64,000 nucleotides of DNA from Acidovorax delafieldii (GCA_002377855.1 DFQQ01000017.1:1-64000), one strand, 5' to 3'; shown: positions 9,846 to 20,507, counted from the stretch's first letter. The notes: generated by a model from the letters alone, not told the origin. Translations and numbers: made by a program.

Positions 9846-12218
9846 ATGCCATCCCGCCGCACCAACCAGCGCTACCTTTTATGGTTGGCACTGGGCACGA
9901 CCCTGATGGTTGCCGCCATGGCGGTTCTGCTGGTGCTTCAGGCAACCCAGCAACAGGCTATTCGCAAAAGCAGCGACCTGCGCAGTGACTCGATCACCGC
10001 GTTGGCATTTCAACTGGAACGGGAGTTCTTGCGCCTGAGGCAGGTGCTGGAGGTACACGCAGTGAGCGAAGCGCCACGCACTTTGAATGACTTGCGGCTG
10101 CGCAGCGACATTTTTGCCAGCCGTTTTCAGCTGATGCACGACACGCCGAGCACCACGGCCTTGCACGAACGGCGAGAGTACGTGGAGACCATGCCCAAGC
10201 TCGAAGCGCTGATCGCACAGATGGACCAGATGCTCGCGGCCCCTGGTACACGCCCGCGCAAGGAGTTCCAACAACTGCTTGGTTCGTTCAATGAACTCGG
10301 CCCCGACGTCCAGGAAATGACGATGGCGGCCAACCGCCATGTCGCTTCACTCCTGGAAGAGCAGGAGTCCACCATGCTAGCGCAGGGCGGCCAGATCACG
10401 GCGCTGATCGTGGCCCAGTTGGTCATTTTGCTGGCTGCCGGCGCAGCGCTGGCCCGACGCCAGTATCGGCAAGAAAGAGAGCGACTGGCTCTGCAGCAGC
10501 TGACTGAAAGATTGCAGACTGCCAACGCTGCGGCTGAACAGGCCAACCGGGGCAAGAGCCAGTTCCTAGCCAACATGAGCCACGAACTGCGCACTCCATT
10601 CAACGGCGTGTTGGGCATGCTCACGCTGCTGGAAAGAACCAGGCTGGACGCTAGCCAGCGGGAGTACGTCTACACCGCCCGCAACTCGGCGGACCATTTG
10701 CTGGCACTTTTGAACGACATTCTCGACGTGTCGGCCATGGAGGCCGGCAAGATGAGTATCCACCCCGTTCCGACCCACTTGCCAGCGGTGATGGAAGGTG
10801 TTGAGAGGCTCATGCGCCCGATGGCAGAGCAAAAAGGACTGCGCTTTGTCATCGACTTGGCTGAAGGCTTGCCGTCTTGGGTTGAAGCGGATGGCACACG
10901 GCTGAAACAGATTGTCCTGAACTTGGTGACCAACGCCATCAAGTTCAGTGACAAGGGCACCGTGTCCGTCAAGATGGGGCGCCATGACAACGGCGAACTC
11001 TGTCATGGGAGCGTCTACGTCTTCCGCTTGGAGGTCGTTGACGAAGGAATCGGCATGGACCAAGCCACCCTTGCGAGGTTGTTCGAGCGATTCACACAAG
11101 GAGACGCCAGTACATCGCGCCGCTTTGGTGGCACCGGCTTGGGTCTGGAGATCTCGCGCAATCTCGCCCGGAGGATGGGAGGAGACATACAGGCGCGAAG
11201 CACACTGGGCAAAGGCAGCACTTTTGTGGTCACCCTGCCCTTGTCGCTGGCACCGCCTCCCAAGGCAAGGGCCTTGCCCGGCCCATCAGAGGAGGCATCC
11301 TCTCAGCCCGAAATTTCGGGGTTGGACATATTGGTAGCCGACGACCAGATGGTCAACCGCAAATACATGGGCGCATTGCTCACCAGCATGGGGCACGCCC
11401 CCCGGTTTGCCGAGAACGGCGAACAAGCCTGCGCAGAAGTGCAGAAGAAGCGACCGCATCTGGTGCTGATGGATTTGCACATGCCCGTCATGGACGGCTT
11501 TGAGGCGACCCGCAAGCTACGCCGGTCGCCTGAATTCACAGATCTGGCCATCGTGGCGTTGACCGCCGATGTGTTCGCACAGACCCGAGAACGGGCCACC
11601 GAAGCGGGCATGAGTGCATTCGTTGCAAAACCGGTCAGCGTGGACACCATTCAATCACTGCTGACGGAAACGTTCAGAGCCCCTGAGGGCGAGCGCGTCT
11701 TACCGCCGCCAGAAGCGTCGGCAAAAGAAAGACCACTGACAGCCGAGACGGCCCCACTGCAACCGCCCTCCCAGCCTGCCAAGCGCCCCGCACGGCGGCG
11801 TTTCAAATCAGGGGACGTCGCCGCGCACATCGATATGGCCATGGTGGGCGAAGTCTGCGTGGGGGTCACTGTGCAGGGATATCGATCCCTGCTCCAAGGC
11901 TATTTCAGCGACGAGTCGGGAAGCTTGGATGCCTTGCTGCGCGCGCTCAGCGGCAGCGATCAAGAGGCGCTTCGGGCGGCAGCACATGGGTTCAAGGGGG
12001 CGTCTGCAAACCTCGGTTTCGCCAAATTGGCGGCGCTGGCTTTCCAGTTCGAGAAAGGCGAATACCTCCCTGAAATCGATGACCGAGCGCATTTGCTGGA
12101 GGCATGGGACATGACCCACGCCCTGTGCCTTCGCATGGGTCTCACAGACGTCGCGGCCATCCAGGAGCGCCATCGCCATGTGCCCAAAGCCAGCAGCCAG
12201 CAAGGCCCGCTCCCCTAG
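9846..12218 (+). CDS. Hybrid sensor histidine kinase (HisKA-HATPase-REC-HPt)
   Basis: A 790-aa membrane kinase containing a whole phosphorelay. Two membrane segments (about residues 10-33 and 183-204) flank a helical periplasmic sensor. HisKA has the phospho-accepting H246 in [10 protein letters not shown]. HATPase_c has its N box around [10 protein letters not shown] (358-367), G1 at DEGIGM (399-404) and G2 at [10 protein letters not shown] (428-437). A receiver domain (about 492-610) has the acceptor Asp543 in LMDLHMP. A C-terminal HPt domain carries His714 in [13 protein letters not shown] basic, proline-rich linker separates REC from HPt. No partner DNA-binding regulator is adjacent, so the output protein is elsewhere. 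The exported cysteine-less protein just upstream is the likely signal partner. Confidence 0.92.
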   Translation: MPSRRTNQRYLLWLALGTTLMVAAMAVLLVLQATQQQAIRKSSDLRSDSITALAFQLEREFLRLRQVLEVHAVSEAPRTLNDLRLRSDIFASRFQLMHDTPSTTALHERREYVETMPKLEALIAQMDQMLAAPGTRPRKEFQQLLGSFNELGPDVQEMTMAANRHVASLLEEQESTMLAQGGQITALIVAQLVILLAAGAALARRQYRQERERLALQQLTERLQTANAAAEQANRGKSQFLANMSHELRTPFNGVLGMLTLLERTRLDASQREYVYTARNSADHLLALLNDILDVSAMEAGKMSIHPVPTHLPAVMEGVERLMRPMAEQKGLRFVIDLAEGLPSWVEADGTRLKQIVLNLVTNAIKFSDKGTVSVKMGRHDNGELCHGSVYVFRLEVVDEGIGMDQATLARLFERFTQGDASTSRRFGGTGLGLEISRNLARRMGGDIQARSTLGKGSTFVVTLPLSLAPPPKARALPGPSEEASSQPEISGLDILVADDQMVNRKYMGALLTSMGHAPRFAENGEQACAEVQKKRPHLVLMDLHMPVMDGFEATRKLRRSPEFTDLAIVALTADVFAQTRERATEAGMSAFVAKPVSVDTIQSLLTETFRAPEGERVLPPPEASAKERPLTAETAPLQPPSQPAKRPARRRFKSGDVAAHIDMAMVGEVCVGVTVQGYRSLLQGYFSDESGSLDALLRALSGSDQEALRAAAHGFKGASANLGFAKLAALAFQFEKGEYLPEIDDRAHLLEAWDMTHALCLRMGLTDVAAIQERHRHVPKASSQQGPLP

Positions 12219-12239
12219 TCTGCCAACCCGCAGATACGG

Positions 12240-13313
12240 TTACACCACCACAGGCTCCAGATCCAGCCGGATACCAAAGCGTTCGTAAACGCTGGTTTGT
12301 ATTGCTTTCGCAAGGGTCATGACTTCACCGCCGGTCACGCTGTCTTGCGCTGTACCCCGATTGACAAGCACCAGCGCCTGTTTTTCATAGACTCCCGCCT
12401 TGCCAATGGATTTGCCACGCCAGCCACAGGCATCAATCAGCCACCCGGCCGCGAGTTTGACCGACCCGTCCGGCATGGGGTAGTGAACAATTCTGGGTTC
12501 TCGGGCAATGATGTCCGAGCATTGCTCTGGAGTCACTGTCGGGTTCTTGAAAAAGCTGCCCGCATTACCCACGACGGCCGGATCTGGCAGCTTTGCGCGG
12601 CGAATCTCGCAGACCCACTCAAAAATCTGCTGCGCATCGGGACACTCGATACCCGCCTCGGCACGGCGACGCTCCAGATCCAGGTAACCCAGCACCGGGC
12701 GCCAGGGCCGAGGCAGACGAAAGCGCACATGGGTGATCACAGCGCGCCCCGCGAGCCCGATGTTTCTCACTTCCTCGCGCTCAGGCGTCGCCACTGGGGC
12801 GCCATGCTTGAACACCGAATCACGGTAGCCGAACGCGCACTGCTCGGCGGTCAGCGTGAAGATCTGGCCCGTGCCCATATCCACAGCGTCGAGCGATTCG
12901 AAACGATCCTGCAGCTCCACACCATACGCCCCGATGTTCTGTACGGGAGACGCACCCACCGTTCCGGGGATCAACGCCAGGTTTTCTAGACCGGGGTACC
13001 CATTTTGCAGGGTCCACTGCACACAGTCGTGCCAAGACTCCCCCGCTCCGGCCTCCACAATCCAGGCCTTTGCAGTTTCTTGCACCAACCGGAAGCCCTT
13101 GATCTCCATTTTGAGGACCACCGGCTTCACATCGCCTGTCAGAACGATGTTGCTGCCGCCCCCCAGGACAAAAAAGGGCGCTGGGCGTAGTTCAGGATCG
13201 GCACGCACCTGCAACAAATCTTGCACATCGCGAATACGCACCAGACTCAATGCGCGGGCTGCGATGCCGAAGGTGTTCCAGGGCTGTAAAGGGACGTTTT
13301 TCTCGACTACCAT
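12240..13313 (-). CDS. murB: UDP-N-acetylenolpyruvoylglucosamine reductase
   Basis: An FAD enzyme that reduces UDP-GlcNAc-enolpyruvate with NADPH to UDP-MurNAc in peptidoglycan synthesis. The 357-aa product shows the FAD-binding GGGSNIVLTGD, the VQNIGAYGVEL block, the catalytic serine in GNAGSFFKNP and the carboxyl-terminal LVNRG segment. It is the long, type I form, like E. coli MurB. The open frame continues far upstream of 13313, but that part is only the complement of yajQ. The start MVVEKNVPLQPWNTFG matches family N-termini. It converges with the histidine kinase gene and diverges from yajQ. Confidence 0.95.
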   Translation of the reverse strand: MVVEKNVPLQPWNTFGIAARALSLVRIRDVQDLLQVRADPELRPAPFFVLGGGSNIVLTGDVKPVVLKMEIKGFRLVQETAKAWIVEAGAGESWHDCVQWTLQNGYPGLENLALIPGTVGASPVQNIGAYGVELQDRFESLDAVDMGTGQIFTLTAEQCAFGYRDSVFKHGAPVATPEREEVRNIGLAGRAVITHVRFRLPRPWRPVLGYLDLERRRAEAGIECPDAQQIFEWVCEIRRAKLPDPAVVGNAGSFFKNPTVTPEQCSDIIAREPRIVHYPMPDGSVKLAAGWLIDACGWRGKSIGKAGVYEKQALVLVNRGTAQDSVTGGEVMTLAKAIQTSVYERFGIRLDLEPVVV

Positions 13314-13383
13314 TGACAAGATTGTCGCATCGGGACCTGCGCCCGGGCGATCTCCCTGATTTGCCAAGCCAGTGAAAGCCGCT

Positions 13384-13869
13384 ATGCCATCCTTTGATAC
13401 CGTCTGTGAAGCCAACCTTGTTGAAGTGAAAAACGCAGTGGAGAACACCGTCAAGGAAATCTCCACTCGCTTTGACTTCAAAGGGACCGCCGCCAGCATT
13501 GAAATCAAGGACAAGGAAATCACCCTCATCGGTGATGCCGAGTTCCAGCTCACCCAAATTGAAGACATACTGCGCAATAAGCTCACCAAGCGCAACGTCG
13601 ATGTGCGTTTCCTCGACAAGGGCGATGTGCAGAAGATGGGCGGCGACAAGGTCAAGCAGGTCATCAAGGTACGCAACGGCATTGAAAGTGAACTAGCCAA
13701 AAAGATCCAAAAGCTGCTCAAGGAAAGCAAGTTGAAGGTCCAAGGTGCGATCCAGGAGGACAAGGTCCGCGTGACCGGTGCCAAACGCGACGACCTGCAG
13801 GCCGCTATGGCATTGATTCGCAAAGATGTGGCAGATGTACCTCTGTCGTTCGATAATTTCCGCGACTGA
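13384..13869 (+). CDS. yajQ: YajQ family nucleotide-binding protein
   Basis: A 161-aa protein of the YajQ (DUF520) family, with two RRM-like ferredoxin-fold halves. The start [22 protein letters not shown] is the standard family opening; an in-frame codon 12 nt upstream is rejected. Recognisable blocks are [23 protein letters not shown], a Lys-rich middle and [23 protein letters not shown] at the end. Family members bind cyclic di-GMP or nucleic acids, and one in Xanthomonas is a c-di-GMP effector; the role here is not determined by the sequence. It diverges from murB with a 70-nt gap. Confidence 0.93.
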   Translation: MPSFDTVCEANLVEVKNAVENTVKEISTRFDFKGTAASIEIKDKEITLIGDAEFQLTQIEDILRNKLTKRNVDVRFLDKGDVQKMGGDKVKQVIKVRNGIESELAKKIQKLLKESKLKVQGAIQEDKVRVTGAKRDDLQAAMALIRKDVADVPLSFDNFRD

Positions 13870-13927
13870 TACCCAGTCGTGGGCCGCATGACGCTCTCAC
13901 CCGTACTGCCGTACTGAGGCCAATGCG

Positions 13928-14581
13928 TTGCTGAAGCACCTGCGTCAGATGGCCGAGCTCACGGCGCTGCTGGCAGCCCTCGGTGCCGGCGCGGCCCAGG
14001 CCCAGACCGCTGTGGCGCTGGCTGGGATTCTTGGCAACAAGGCACTTCTAGTGGTCAATGGCGGCGCTCCACGCGGCGTGGCTGCAGGCGAAAGCCATTC
14101 GGGCGTGAAAGTCCTCTCTGTGGGTAAGGAAGAGGCTGTGGTTGAGATAGACGGCGCGCGACGCCCCTTGCGCTTGGGCGAAGCGCCGGTGAGCGTGGGC
14201 AGCCGGACCAGCGCCCGGCGGGTCGTGCTGCTTGCCGACGGGCGCGGCCATTTCATCAACAGCGGCATGATCAACGGCAGCCGCATGCAATACATGGTGG
14301 ACACAGGTGCCTCCACCGTGGCCATCGGCAGGCCAGACGCAGATCGCATGGGCCTTCAGTACACGAGAGGCCAGCCCGTACAGATGAACACCGCCAACGG
14401 CGTCGCGCAAGGTTGGCGTATCAAGCTGGACTCGGTACGAATCGGCGATGTGGAGGTGTATGGCATTGAGGCGGTGGTCACCCCGCAGGGCATGCCCTAC
14501 GTTTTGCTCGGTAATAGCGTGCTGAGCGAGTTTCAGATGACCCGCACCAATGACCAGATGGTGCTGGAAAAGCGCAATTGA
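13928..14581 (+). CDS. Retropepsin-like aspartic protease (TIGR02281 clan AA type)
   Basis: A 217-aa single-domain clan AA protease. An N-terminal hydrophobic signal or anchor (about residues 8-26) is followed by a variable region, then the active-site motif YMVDTGASTVAIG (Asp-Thr-Gly-Ala) near residue 123 and the downstream LLGNSVLSEFQM segment typical of this group. One Asp per chain means it must act as a dimer, as retropepsins do. The start is uncertain: TTG at 13928 gives the full leader, and ATG at 13949 gives a slightly shorter one. The stop at 14581 touches the next gene, so they are likely cotranscribed. Confidence 0.82.
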   Translation: MLKHLRQMAELTALLAALGAGAAQAQTAVALAGILGNKALLVVNGGAPRGVAAGESHSGVKVLSVGKEEAVVEIDGARRPLRLGEAPVSVGSRTSARRVVLLADGRGHFINSGMINGSRMQYMVDTGASTVAIGRPDADRMGLQYTRGQPVQMNTANGVAQGWRIKLDSVRIGDVEVYGIEAVVTPQGMPYVLLGNSVLSEFQMTRTNDQMVLEKRN

Positions 14582-14589
14582 CCACGCGG

Positions 14590-15615
14590 ATGTCCACCTC
14601 CCTGCCCACTGGCAAGCTGCACGAAGGCGAGTACGAGGATTTACTCAGCCTTTGGTCTGACCTGGAAACGGCATTGTCGCTGCTGCTGTCCAAGCCATTG
14701 CTGATCCAAGACTTCCCGGCAAAAATTCGCCAGCTCGATTTGTGGCTCCAAGACTTGGTGTCCCACGACAACGACGCGGCGCTGTACTTGATGTTCCAGT
14801 TGGCTGCCACCTCTACGGCAAGCTACAGCGCTTCTCACGCACTGGTGTGCGCAACGCTGTGCACCATCATGGCGCGCGAGTTGCGGCTGCCCATCACGGA
14901 GCGAGACAGCTTGGTCAGGGCCGCCCTGACGATGAATATCGGCATGACCACGCTGCAAGATCAGTTGGCGCAGCAACGTGACAACCTGACACCCCAGCAA
15001 AAGGATGCAATCCAGCATCACCCGCTGCAAAGCCAGGCACTGCTGGAAAGGCTTTTTGTTACGGACTCCCTGTGGTTGGAGGTGGTTGGCCAGCACCACG
15101 TTCAAATTGCCGACCGGGTACCCCTTGCTTCGCAGGCGCCTTCAGATCGGCTGACGCGCATTCTGGGAACGATCGACCGCTATGCGGCCATGATCAGCCC
15201 CCGCAAGTCTCGGGCCGGGCGCAGTTCTACGGATTCCGTTCGCGCCATCGTCGGGCAGGAGGTGGACCAGCACGATGAAGTGAGTTATGCGCTGGTGCGT
15301 GCTATTGGTTTGTGCCCACCGGGCACCTTCGTAAAGCTCGACAACGGGGACACAGCCATCGTCTTGCGCCGCAGTGACAAGGCCAACCATCCGTTGGTGG
15401 CCAGCTTGCTGGACCGCTCTGGCAATCACCGTGCACAGCCCACGTTGCACCCTACCGCGCTGAGCAAACCGCGCATCCAGTCGGCGCTAGCGCGCTCAGC
15501 CGTTACGGTGGAGCTCAACCACCGAACGATGGTGAGGCTGGGGCTTTATGCCGCCCAGCACAACACTGGCATTCACAATCTGGTCACAACGCCTGCCACC
15601 TTGGGGCTGCACTGA
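14590..15615 (+). CDS. Degenerate HD-GYP-like protein
   Basis: A 341-aa soluble protein with an HD-GYP-type helical core in its first half. Conserved positions remain as the isolated His of ASHALVCATL, the HHPLQSQALLERL block and VVGQHH. The usual HDIGK metal-binding motif is replaced by MNIGM and no GYP motif follows. It therefore looks catalytically inactive as a cyclic di-GMP phosphodiesterase, or changed in function. The second half contains RILGTIDRYAAMISPRKSR and LVRAIGLCPPGTFVKLDNGDTAIVLRR, which are regular parts of the family's extended domain. I chose ATG 14590; a TTG at 14578 overlaps the preceding stop region. It probably follows the protease gene in one transcript. Confidence 0.72.
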   Translation: MSTSLPTGKLHEGEYEDLLSLWSDLETALSLLLSKPLLIQDFPAKIRQLDLWLQDLVSHDNDAALYLMFQLAATSTASYSASHALVCATLCTIMARELRLPITERDSLVRAALTMNIGMTTLQDQLAQQRDNLTPQQKDAIQHHPLQSQALLERLFVTDSLWLEVVGQHHVQIADRVPLASQAPSDRLTRILGTIDRYAAMISPRKSRAGRSSTDSVRAIVGQEVDQHDEVSYALVRAIGLCPPGTFVKLDNGDTAIVLRRSDKANHPLVASLLDRSGNHRAQPTLHPTALSKPRIQSALARSAVTVELNHRTMVRLGLYAAQHNTGIHNLVTTPATLGLH

Positions 15616-15721
15616 CCTCTGCAGTCCCGCCTGCAGCCGGCCGCTGGCCCCTTGAAACGCAAGTACGCAAGCCCTGTCCGATGGGCCGGGCGCCACCGAA
15701 GTGAAGCTTGCCGCCAATCGT

Positions 15722-16351
15722 TTACTTTTTCGACTTGCCCAGCTTGGACTCCTTGCCCTCCAGCAACCGCTGGATATTTTCGCGGTGCCGCCACACCAAC
15801 AGCAAAGCCATCACTGCAATGGCAACGGCAATACTCTGCTCTGCGTACCAGACCGCTCCGTCTACCAACAGATAAAACACCGGGGCGAACACGGCGGCGA
15901 CCAGAGAAGCCAGCGACGAATACCGGAAAAACAAGGCGATCAACAGCCAGGTCACCGCAGTGGCTAGCCCCAACCACGCGTTGATACCCACGAGAACCCC
16001 CAGGGCAGTGGCCACACCCTTCCCACCCTGAAAGCGGAAGAACACAGGCCAGAGATGCCCCAGGAATGCGGCCAGGCCCACCAGGGCGATCGTGCCCTCT
16101 TCCAATCCATATGGCTTGCCATACCAGCGCACCAACACCACGGGCAGCCAGCCCTTGACGGCGTCCAGCAGCAGCGTCACCACGGCGGCGACCTTGCTGC
16201 CCGAGCGCAGCACATTGGTCGCACCGGGGTTTTTGCTGCCGTAAGTGCGCGGGTCGCTCAGCCCCATCACGCGGGTGACGATGACGGCGAATGACAGCGA
16301 ACCCAACAAATAGGCGGCCACGGCGGCAAACAGGGGATACACGGCGGTCAA
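15722..16351 (-). CDS. plsY: Glycerol-3-phosphate acyltransferase PlsY
   Basis: An inner-membrane enzyme that transfers an acyl group from acyl-phosphate to glycerol-3-phosphate, the first step of phospholipid synthesis. The 209-aa product has the PlsY layout: an N-terminal membrane segment ending [11 protein letters not shown], motif 1 [12 protein letters not shown], a middle segment with [17 protein letters not shown], and a basic C-terminus. The start is set at TTG 16351, because AAGGAG lies just before it and the protein then begins at the usual place ([17 protein letters not shown]). Longer in-frame readings would add a non-homologous soluble leader. A ybaK homologue follows upstream on the same strand. 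Confidence 0.93.
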   Translation of the reverse strand: MTAVYPLFAAVAAYLLGSLSFAVIVTRVMGLSDPRTYGSKNPGATNVLRSGSKVAAVVTLLLDAVKGWLPVVLVRWYGKPYGLEEGTIALVGLAAFLGHLWPVFFRFQGGKGVATALGVLVGINAWLGLATAVTWLLIALFFRYSSLASLVAAVFAPVFYLLVDGAVWYAEQSIAVAIAVMALLLVWRHRENIQRLLEGKESKLGKSKK

Positions 16352-16398
16352 AACAACTCCTTGGATAGATTCGGTACGGGCACGCCCGCATGCGGCGG

Positions 16399-16890
16399 CT
16401 ATTCTGCCAGCGCGCACTGCACGGGCCGCGCGCCCAGCAGTTCAACGCACACGCGCGGGTCGATCTGCACCAGAAAGCCTCGACGCCCGCCGTTGATGGC
16501 AATGCGCGGCAAACCCAGAATGGACTCTTCGATATAAACCGGCATCTTGCGCCGGGTGCCGAACGGAGACGTCCCCCCTACCAGATAGCCGCTGTGGCGG
16601 TTGGCCACCTCGGGGGCACAGGGCTCCACCGACTTGGCCCCGATCTGCCGGGCCAGGTTTTTGGTGGACACCTTGCGGTTGCCATGCATCAGCACCACCA
16701 AAGGCTTGGCATCCTGGTCTTGCATGATCAACGTCTTGACCACCATGAACGGGTCGAGCCCCAGCACTGCGGCACTGTGCTGGGCTCCGCCATGCTCCAG
16801 GTACTCATAAGGATGCTCGGTGTAGGCCACCTTGTGCGCCTTGAGCAGCTGGGTGGCGGGGGTTTCGGAAACGTGTTCTCTCTTGGCCAT
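16399..16890 (-). CDS. ybaK: Cys-tRNA(Pro) deacylase YbaK
   Basis: A trans-editing hydrolase that removes cysteine mischarged onto tRNA-Pro. The 163-aa product is the standard single-domain YbaK/EbsC form: an N-terminal [14 protein letters not shown], the VVKTLIMQ strand, [13 protein letters not shown], then the [21 protein letters not shown] block with the conserved GG-x-SPFG loop. It is cytoplasmic. It lies 47 nt upstream of the plsY start on the same strand, so cotranscription is possible, with no obvious functional link. Confidence 0.93.
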   Translation of the reverse strand: MAKREHVSETPATQLLKAHKVAYTEHPYEYLEHGGAQHSAAVLGLDPFMVVKTLIMQDQDAKPLVVLMHGNRKVSTKNLARQIGAKSVEPCAPEVANRHSGYLVGGTSPFGTRRKMPVYIEESILGLPRIAINGGRRGFLVQIDPRVCVELLGARPVQCALAE

Positions 16891-16947
16891 GGTGCAAAAC
16901 AGGGTGACTCGCGATGGTAACCATGCCCAGCCTGAACCGCGAGATGC

Positions 16948-17916
16948 TTACCCGCCGCCTGCGCGCGAGCCGCCGGTACCTCGGGCGTTTTTGCGGTGCC
17001 CCACCTTGCGTGTTCCATACTCGGAAATTGCGGCGACCAGGGTCTCGGTAAAGGCGCGGACCAGGGGCGAGGGCTCACGCCCCTCCAGCCCTAGCACCTG
17101 AAGCCGCCGCTGCTGCATCTGGGCTTCTTCAAAAGGCACGGCCATCAGGCGCCCGTCTTCCACCCAATGGGCCGCTGTCAGGTAGCCTGCCAGCACCACG
17201 TCACTTCCTTCCAGCAGCGGCAGCAACGCCGACGAAAAATTGCTTTCGACAGCTGGCGCGTAGCGCAAGCCTTGCACGGTGCAGCTCAGGTCAAAAAGCT
17301 GCCGCCCCGTAATGCTGCTGCCTCCCATGAGCAAAGGGTAAGCCACTACATCGGCCACACGCACGCTGCGTTGGCGAGCCAGCGGATGCTCCGGCACCAC
17401 CACCGCGTACACCGGCGCCACGGCAGAGTGCAGCACCTGCAGGCCCTTGTCGGGCGCCAGGCTGTATTTCAACGCCAAGTCCACCTCACCGCGCAGCAGC
17501 AGCGCAGATGCCTCCTGCGGCACAACCACCTGCAAGTGCAACTGCACCGAAGGGTGTTGCCCCCTGAAGGCCTCCATGACACGGGGCAAGAACCCCACCG
17601 CAAAACCCTCTGTGCAGGCCACGCGCACCTGCTGGGCCTGCTGGGTGGCCAAATCCTGCAGTTGCTGCACCAGCCCTGCGGATTGCGCCTCTTGCGCATT
17701 GAGGTGGGCCAGCAACCGCGCACCTGCCGCCGTGAGCGCCATTCCACGGGGCTGGCGCTCAAACAGCGGCACACCCACCGAATCTTCAAGTTTGGAGAGT
17801 TGCCGGCTAACGGCAGACGCCGCAACGTGAAGGCGCTGCGCTGCCTGGTTGACCGACCCGGTGCGCGCCACCTCGAAGAAGTACCGCAGCGGCAAACTGA
17901 ACAGTGAAAAATGCAT
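16948..17916 (-). CDS. LysR-family transcriptional regulator
   Basis: A 322-aa regulator with an N-terminal winged HTH (about residues 5-64, containing [32 protein letters not shown]) and a C-terminal periplasmic-binding-like effector domain. The start is placed at ATG 17916 ([16 protein letters not shown]); an upstream in-frame reading adds 27 unlikely residues. It is divergent from the Bug-type binding protein and the M20 peptidase on the other strand. By the usual LysR arrangement it probably controls those genes and itself from the 152-bp region between them. The effector is unknown. Confidence 0.9.
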   Translation of the reverse strand: MHFSLFSLPLRYFFEVARTGSVNQAAQRLHVAASAVSRQLSKLEDSVGVPLFERQPRGMALTAAGARLLAHLNAQEAQSAGLVQQLQDLATQQAQQVRVACTEGFAVGFLPRVMEAFRGQHPSVQLHLQVVVPQEASALLLRGEVDLALKYSLAPDKGLQVLHSAVAPVYAVVVPEHPLARQRSVRVADVVAYPLLMGGSSITGRQLFDLSCTVQGLRYAPAVESNFSSALLPLLEGSDVVLAGYLTAAHWVEDGRLMAVPFEEAQMQQRRLQVLGLEGREPSPLVRAFTETLVAAISEYGTRKVGHRKNARGTGGSRAGGG

Positions 17917-18068
17917 GGAGATGGTGTTGCCATAAAGGCAATACTTTTTTGCTAATTCTCTATCAATCAGAACGCGGAGACGGCGTCCATCTTGCATGTT
18001 TCAAGGCTCCAATTGGCCCATGGCCCCGGCGGGCAGCGCCCGCCGAGCCTTCACCCCAGGAGACCTCG

Positions 18069-19073
18069 ATGAAACGCCGTAGCTCACTCACCTTTTTGCT
18101 TGCCGCCTGCGGCGCCCTGGCGTCCACCGCCGGCAATGCACAGCAGCCCACCAGCGCAGACATCGCGGCCGCGACTTGGCCCCAGCGCGCCATCCGCCTT
18201 GTGGTCCCCTTCCCTCCCGGCGGCGGTACCGACGCCGTGGCACGGGCCCTGGCGCAAAAACTGGCTGCCCGCCTGGGTAGCCCCGTGGTGGTGGACAACA
18301 AGCCCGGCGCCTCCACCATCATTGGCACCGAGAGTGTGGTGAAGGCAGACCCGGATGGCTACACCCTGCTGGTGTCGGGCTCCACCAGCTACACCGTCAA
18401 CGCCGCCTTGCGGCCCAAGCTGCCTTATGACCCGCTCAAAGACCTGGCCCCGGTTGCCATCGTGGCCAAGGCGCCGCTGGTGATCGTGGTCAACGCCAAC
18501 TCTCCCTACAAAGACTTGAACGCGTTACTGGCCGCGGCCAAGGCAGCTCCCAAGACCATCAACTACGCCACCTTTGGCTCTGGCTCCGCCCCCCACCTGG
18601 TGGGCTCGCTGCTGGAGCAAACCACGGGGGTGCGCCTGCAAGATGTGCCCTACCGCGGCAGCGCCCAGGCCATGATGGGATTGATGGGCGGCGAGATCCA
18701 GGTAGCCATCGACACCGTGGCCAGTGCTGCGCAACATGTGCGTGCAGGCAAGCTGCGCGCACTGGCCATTGCCGGCAATGAACGCGCCCGCGCCCTGCCC
18801 GACGTGCCCACGGTGACCGAACTGAAACTGCCAGACGCCGCCTTTGATGGCTGGTATGCCGTGGCCGCCCCGGCGCGCACCCCCACCCCCATCGTCAGTA
18901 AGCTCCTGAAAGAGGTGGACGGCGCGATGCGCGACCCACAACTGCAAGAGCAGATTCGCGCGCAAGGCATGGAGCCCGTGTTCATTGGCCCCAAACCCAT
19001 GCACGCCGCGATGGAAGATGAGATCGGCCGTTACCGCGCACTGGCCTGGCGCGCCAAGATTGTGGTGGAGTAA
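18069..19073 (+). CDS. Bug-family tripartite tricarboxylate transporter solute-binding protein
   Basis: A 334-aa periplasmic binding protein of the Bug/TctC family, which is greatly expanded in Bordetella and Comamonadaceae. A signal peptide ([25 protein letters not shown]) precedes the mature part, which opens with the family marker [23 protein letters not shown]. Other family blocks are [16 protein letters not shown] and [10 protein letters not shown]. The start at 18069 follows AGGAGA at 18059-18064. No TctA/TctB membrane genes are adjacent, so it is an orphan binding protein, which is common in this family. It is divergent from a LysR gene and lies 6 nt before an M20 peptidase gene, hinting that the ligand is related to that peptidase's substrate. 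Confidence 0.9.
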   Translation: MKRRSSLTFLLAACGALASTAGNAQQPTSADIAAATWPQRAIRLVVPFPPGGGTDAVARALAQKLAARLGSPVVVDNKPGASTIIGTESVVKADPDGYTLLVSGSTSYTVNAALRPKLPYDPLKDLAPVAIVAKAPLVIVVNANSPYKDLNALLAAAKAAPKTINYATFGSGSAPHLVGSLLEQTTGVRLQDVPYRGSAQAMMGLMGGEIQVAIDTVASAAQHVRAGKLRALAIAGNERARALPDVPTVTELKLPDAAFDGWYAVAAPARTPTPIVSKLLKEVDGAMRDPQLQEQIRAQGMEPVFIGPKPMHAAMEDEIGRYRALAWRAKIVVE

Positions 19074-19079
19074 GCGGCC

Positions 19080-20507
19080 ATGAGCAGAGAGCAACTCATT
19101 CGCAGCGTGCAGCAGCACTTTGACGGCGGGGCGTTTGCCGCCACCCTGTCGCGGCGCGTGGCCTGGCGCACCGAAAGCGACACCGGCACGGTGCCGCCCA
19201 CCCTGCGCGGCTACCTGGTCGACGAAATGGTGCCTGAGCTGCAAGGCCTGGGCTTTGACTGCCAAGTGCTGGACAACCCCGACCCCAAGGGTGGCCCCCT
19301 GCTACTGGCGCGTAGGGTGGAAGACGCCGCGCTGCCCACGGTGCTGACCTACGGTCACGGCGACGTGGTGAACGGGCAGGAAAGTGCTTGGCGCGAGGGC
19401 CTGTCGCCCTGGGCGCTGACACAAGAAGGCGACCGCTGGTACGGTCGCGGCACGGCCGACAACAAGGGGCAGCACACGGTGGTGTTCACCGCACTGGCCC
19501 ACGCCATTGCCGCGCGCGGCGGCAAGCTGGGCTACAACGTGACGGTGCTGCTGGAGATGGGCGAAGAAGCCGGCTCCCCCGGCCTGGCCCGTTTCTGCGC
19601 CGACCATGCAGACGCCCTGCGTGCCGACCTGTTTGTGGCCAGCGACGGCCCGCGCATCAATGTGGAGCGTCCCACCCTGTTCCTGGGTTCACGCGGGGCC
19701 ATCAACTTCTCGCTCACTGTGCGCAGCCGCGACAAGGCCTACCACTCCGGCAACTGGGGTGGCGTGCTGGCCAACCCGGCCACGGTGCTCAGCCATGCGC
19801 TGGCCAGCATGGTGGATGCGCATGGGCGCGTGCTGGTACCTGGCCTGCTGCCCGCCAGCGTGCCTGACAAGCTGCGCACAGCACTCAAAGACGTCGCCAT
19901 CGGCGCGGGCGCGGACGACCCGGCCCTCACCCCCGGCTGGGGCGAGCCGGGCCTGACACCCGCCGAGCAACTGGTGGGCTGGAACACGCTGGAAGTGCTG
20001 GCCTTGGGCTCGGGCAATGCACAGCGGCCCATCAACGCCATCCCCTCGCAAGCCGTGGCGCACTGCCAGCTGCGCTTTGTGGTGGGCACTGACTGGAAGA
20101 ACGTGCAGGCCACGCTGCGCCAGCACCTGGACGCCCACGGCTTTGAGCAGGTGGACACCACCATGGGCATGGTGTGTGGTGCCACACGACTGGACCTGGA
20201 CAACCCCTGGGTGGACTGGACGCTGGCCAGCATGGAACGCAGCGCAGGCCAAAGCGCCACACTGCTGCCCAACTTGGCAGGCTCGCTGCCCAACGACATC
20301 TTTGCCGACCAGCTGGGCCTGCCCACGCTGTGGATTCCACACTCCTACCCCGCCTGCGCGCAGCATGCGCCCAATGAACATTTGCTCGGCTCCGTCGCCC
20401 GCGAAGGTCTGGCCGTTATGGCGGGACTGTTTTGGGATTTGGGCGAGCCCGGCAGCGCGCCGTGGCAAGAAGGGGCAGTTTCCGCAGGAGAACACCCTGG
20501 GGCGTAA
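19080..20507 (+). CDS. M20-family metallopeptidase (dipeptidase/deacylase)
   Basis: A 475-aa zinc peptidase of the M20/M25/M40 family. Metal and catalytic motifs are visible: YGHGDVV (first zinc His and catalytic Asp), RGTADNKGQH (bridging Asp), LLEMGEEAGSPG (catalytic Glu and zinc Glu) and a C-terminal IPHSYPAC with the last zinc His. A dimerisation or lid domain lies in the middle. It starts 6 nt after the Bug binding-protein gene and is cotranscribed with it. Together with the LysR gene this forms a small catabolic unit for an unidentified amide or peptide. The exact substrate cannot be told from sequence. Confidence 0.88.
   Translation: MSREQLIRSVQQHFDGGAFAATLSRRVAWRTESDTGTVPPTLRGYLVDEMVPELQGLGFDCQVLDNPDPKGGPLLLARRVEDAALPTVLTYGHGDVVNGQESAWREGLSPWALTQEGDRWYGRGTADNKGQHTVVFTALAHAIAARGGKLGYNVTVLLEMGEEAGSPGLARFCADHADALRADLFVASDGPRINVERPTLFLGSRGAINFSLTVRSRDKAYHSGNWGGVLANPATVLSHALASMVDAHGRVLVPGLLPASVPDKLRTALKDVAIGAGADDPALTPGWGEPGLTPAEQLVGWNTLEVLALGSGNAQRPINAIPSQAVAHCQLRFVVGTDWKNVQATLRQHLDAHGFEQVDTTMGMVCGATRLDLDNPWVDWTLASMERSAGQSATLLPNLAGSLPNDIFADQLGLPTLWIPHSYPACAQHAPNEHLLGSVAREGLAVMAGLFWDLGEPGSAPWQEGAVSAGEHPGA

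Noticed and set aside
13314..13889. Upstream extension of the murB reading frame
   Set aside because: It runs antisense through yajQ, which is clearly coding, and murB begins naturally at 13313.
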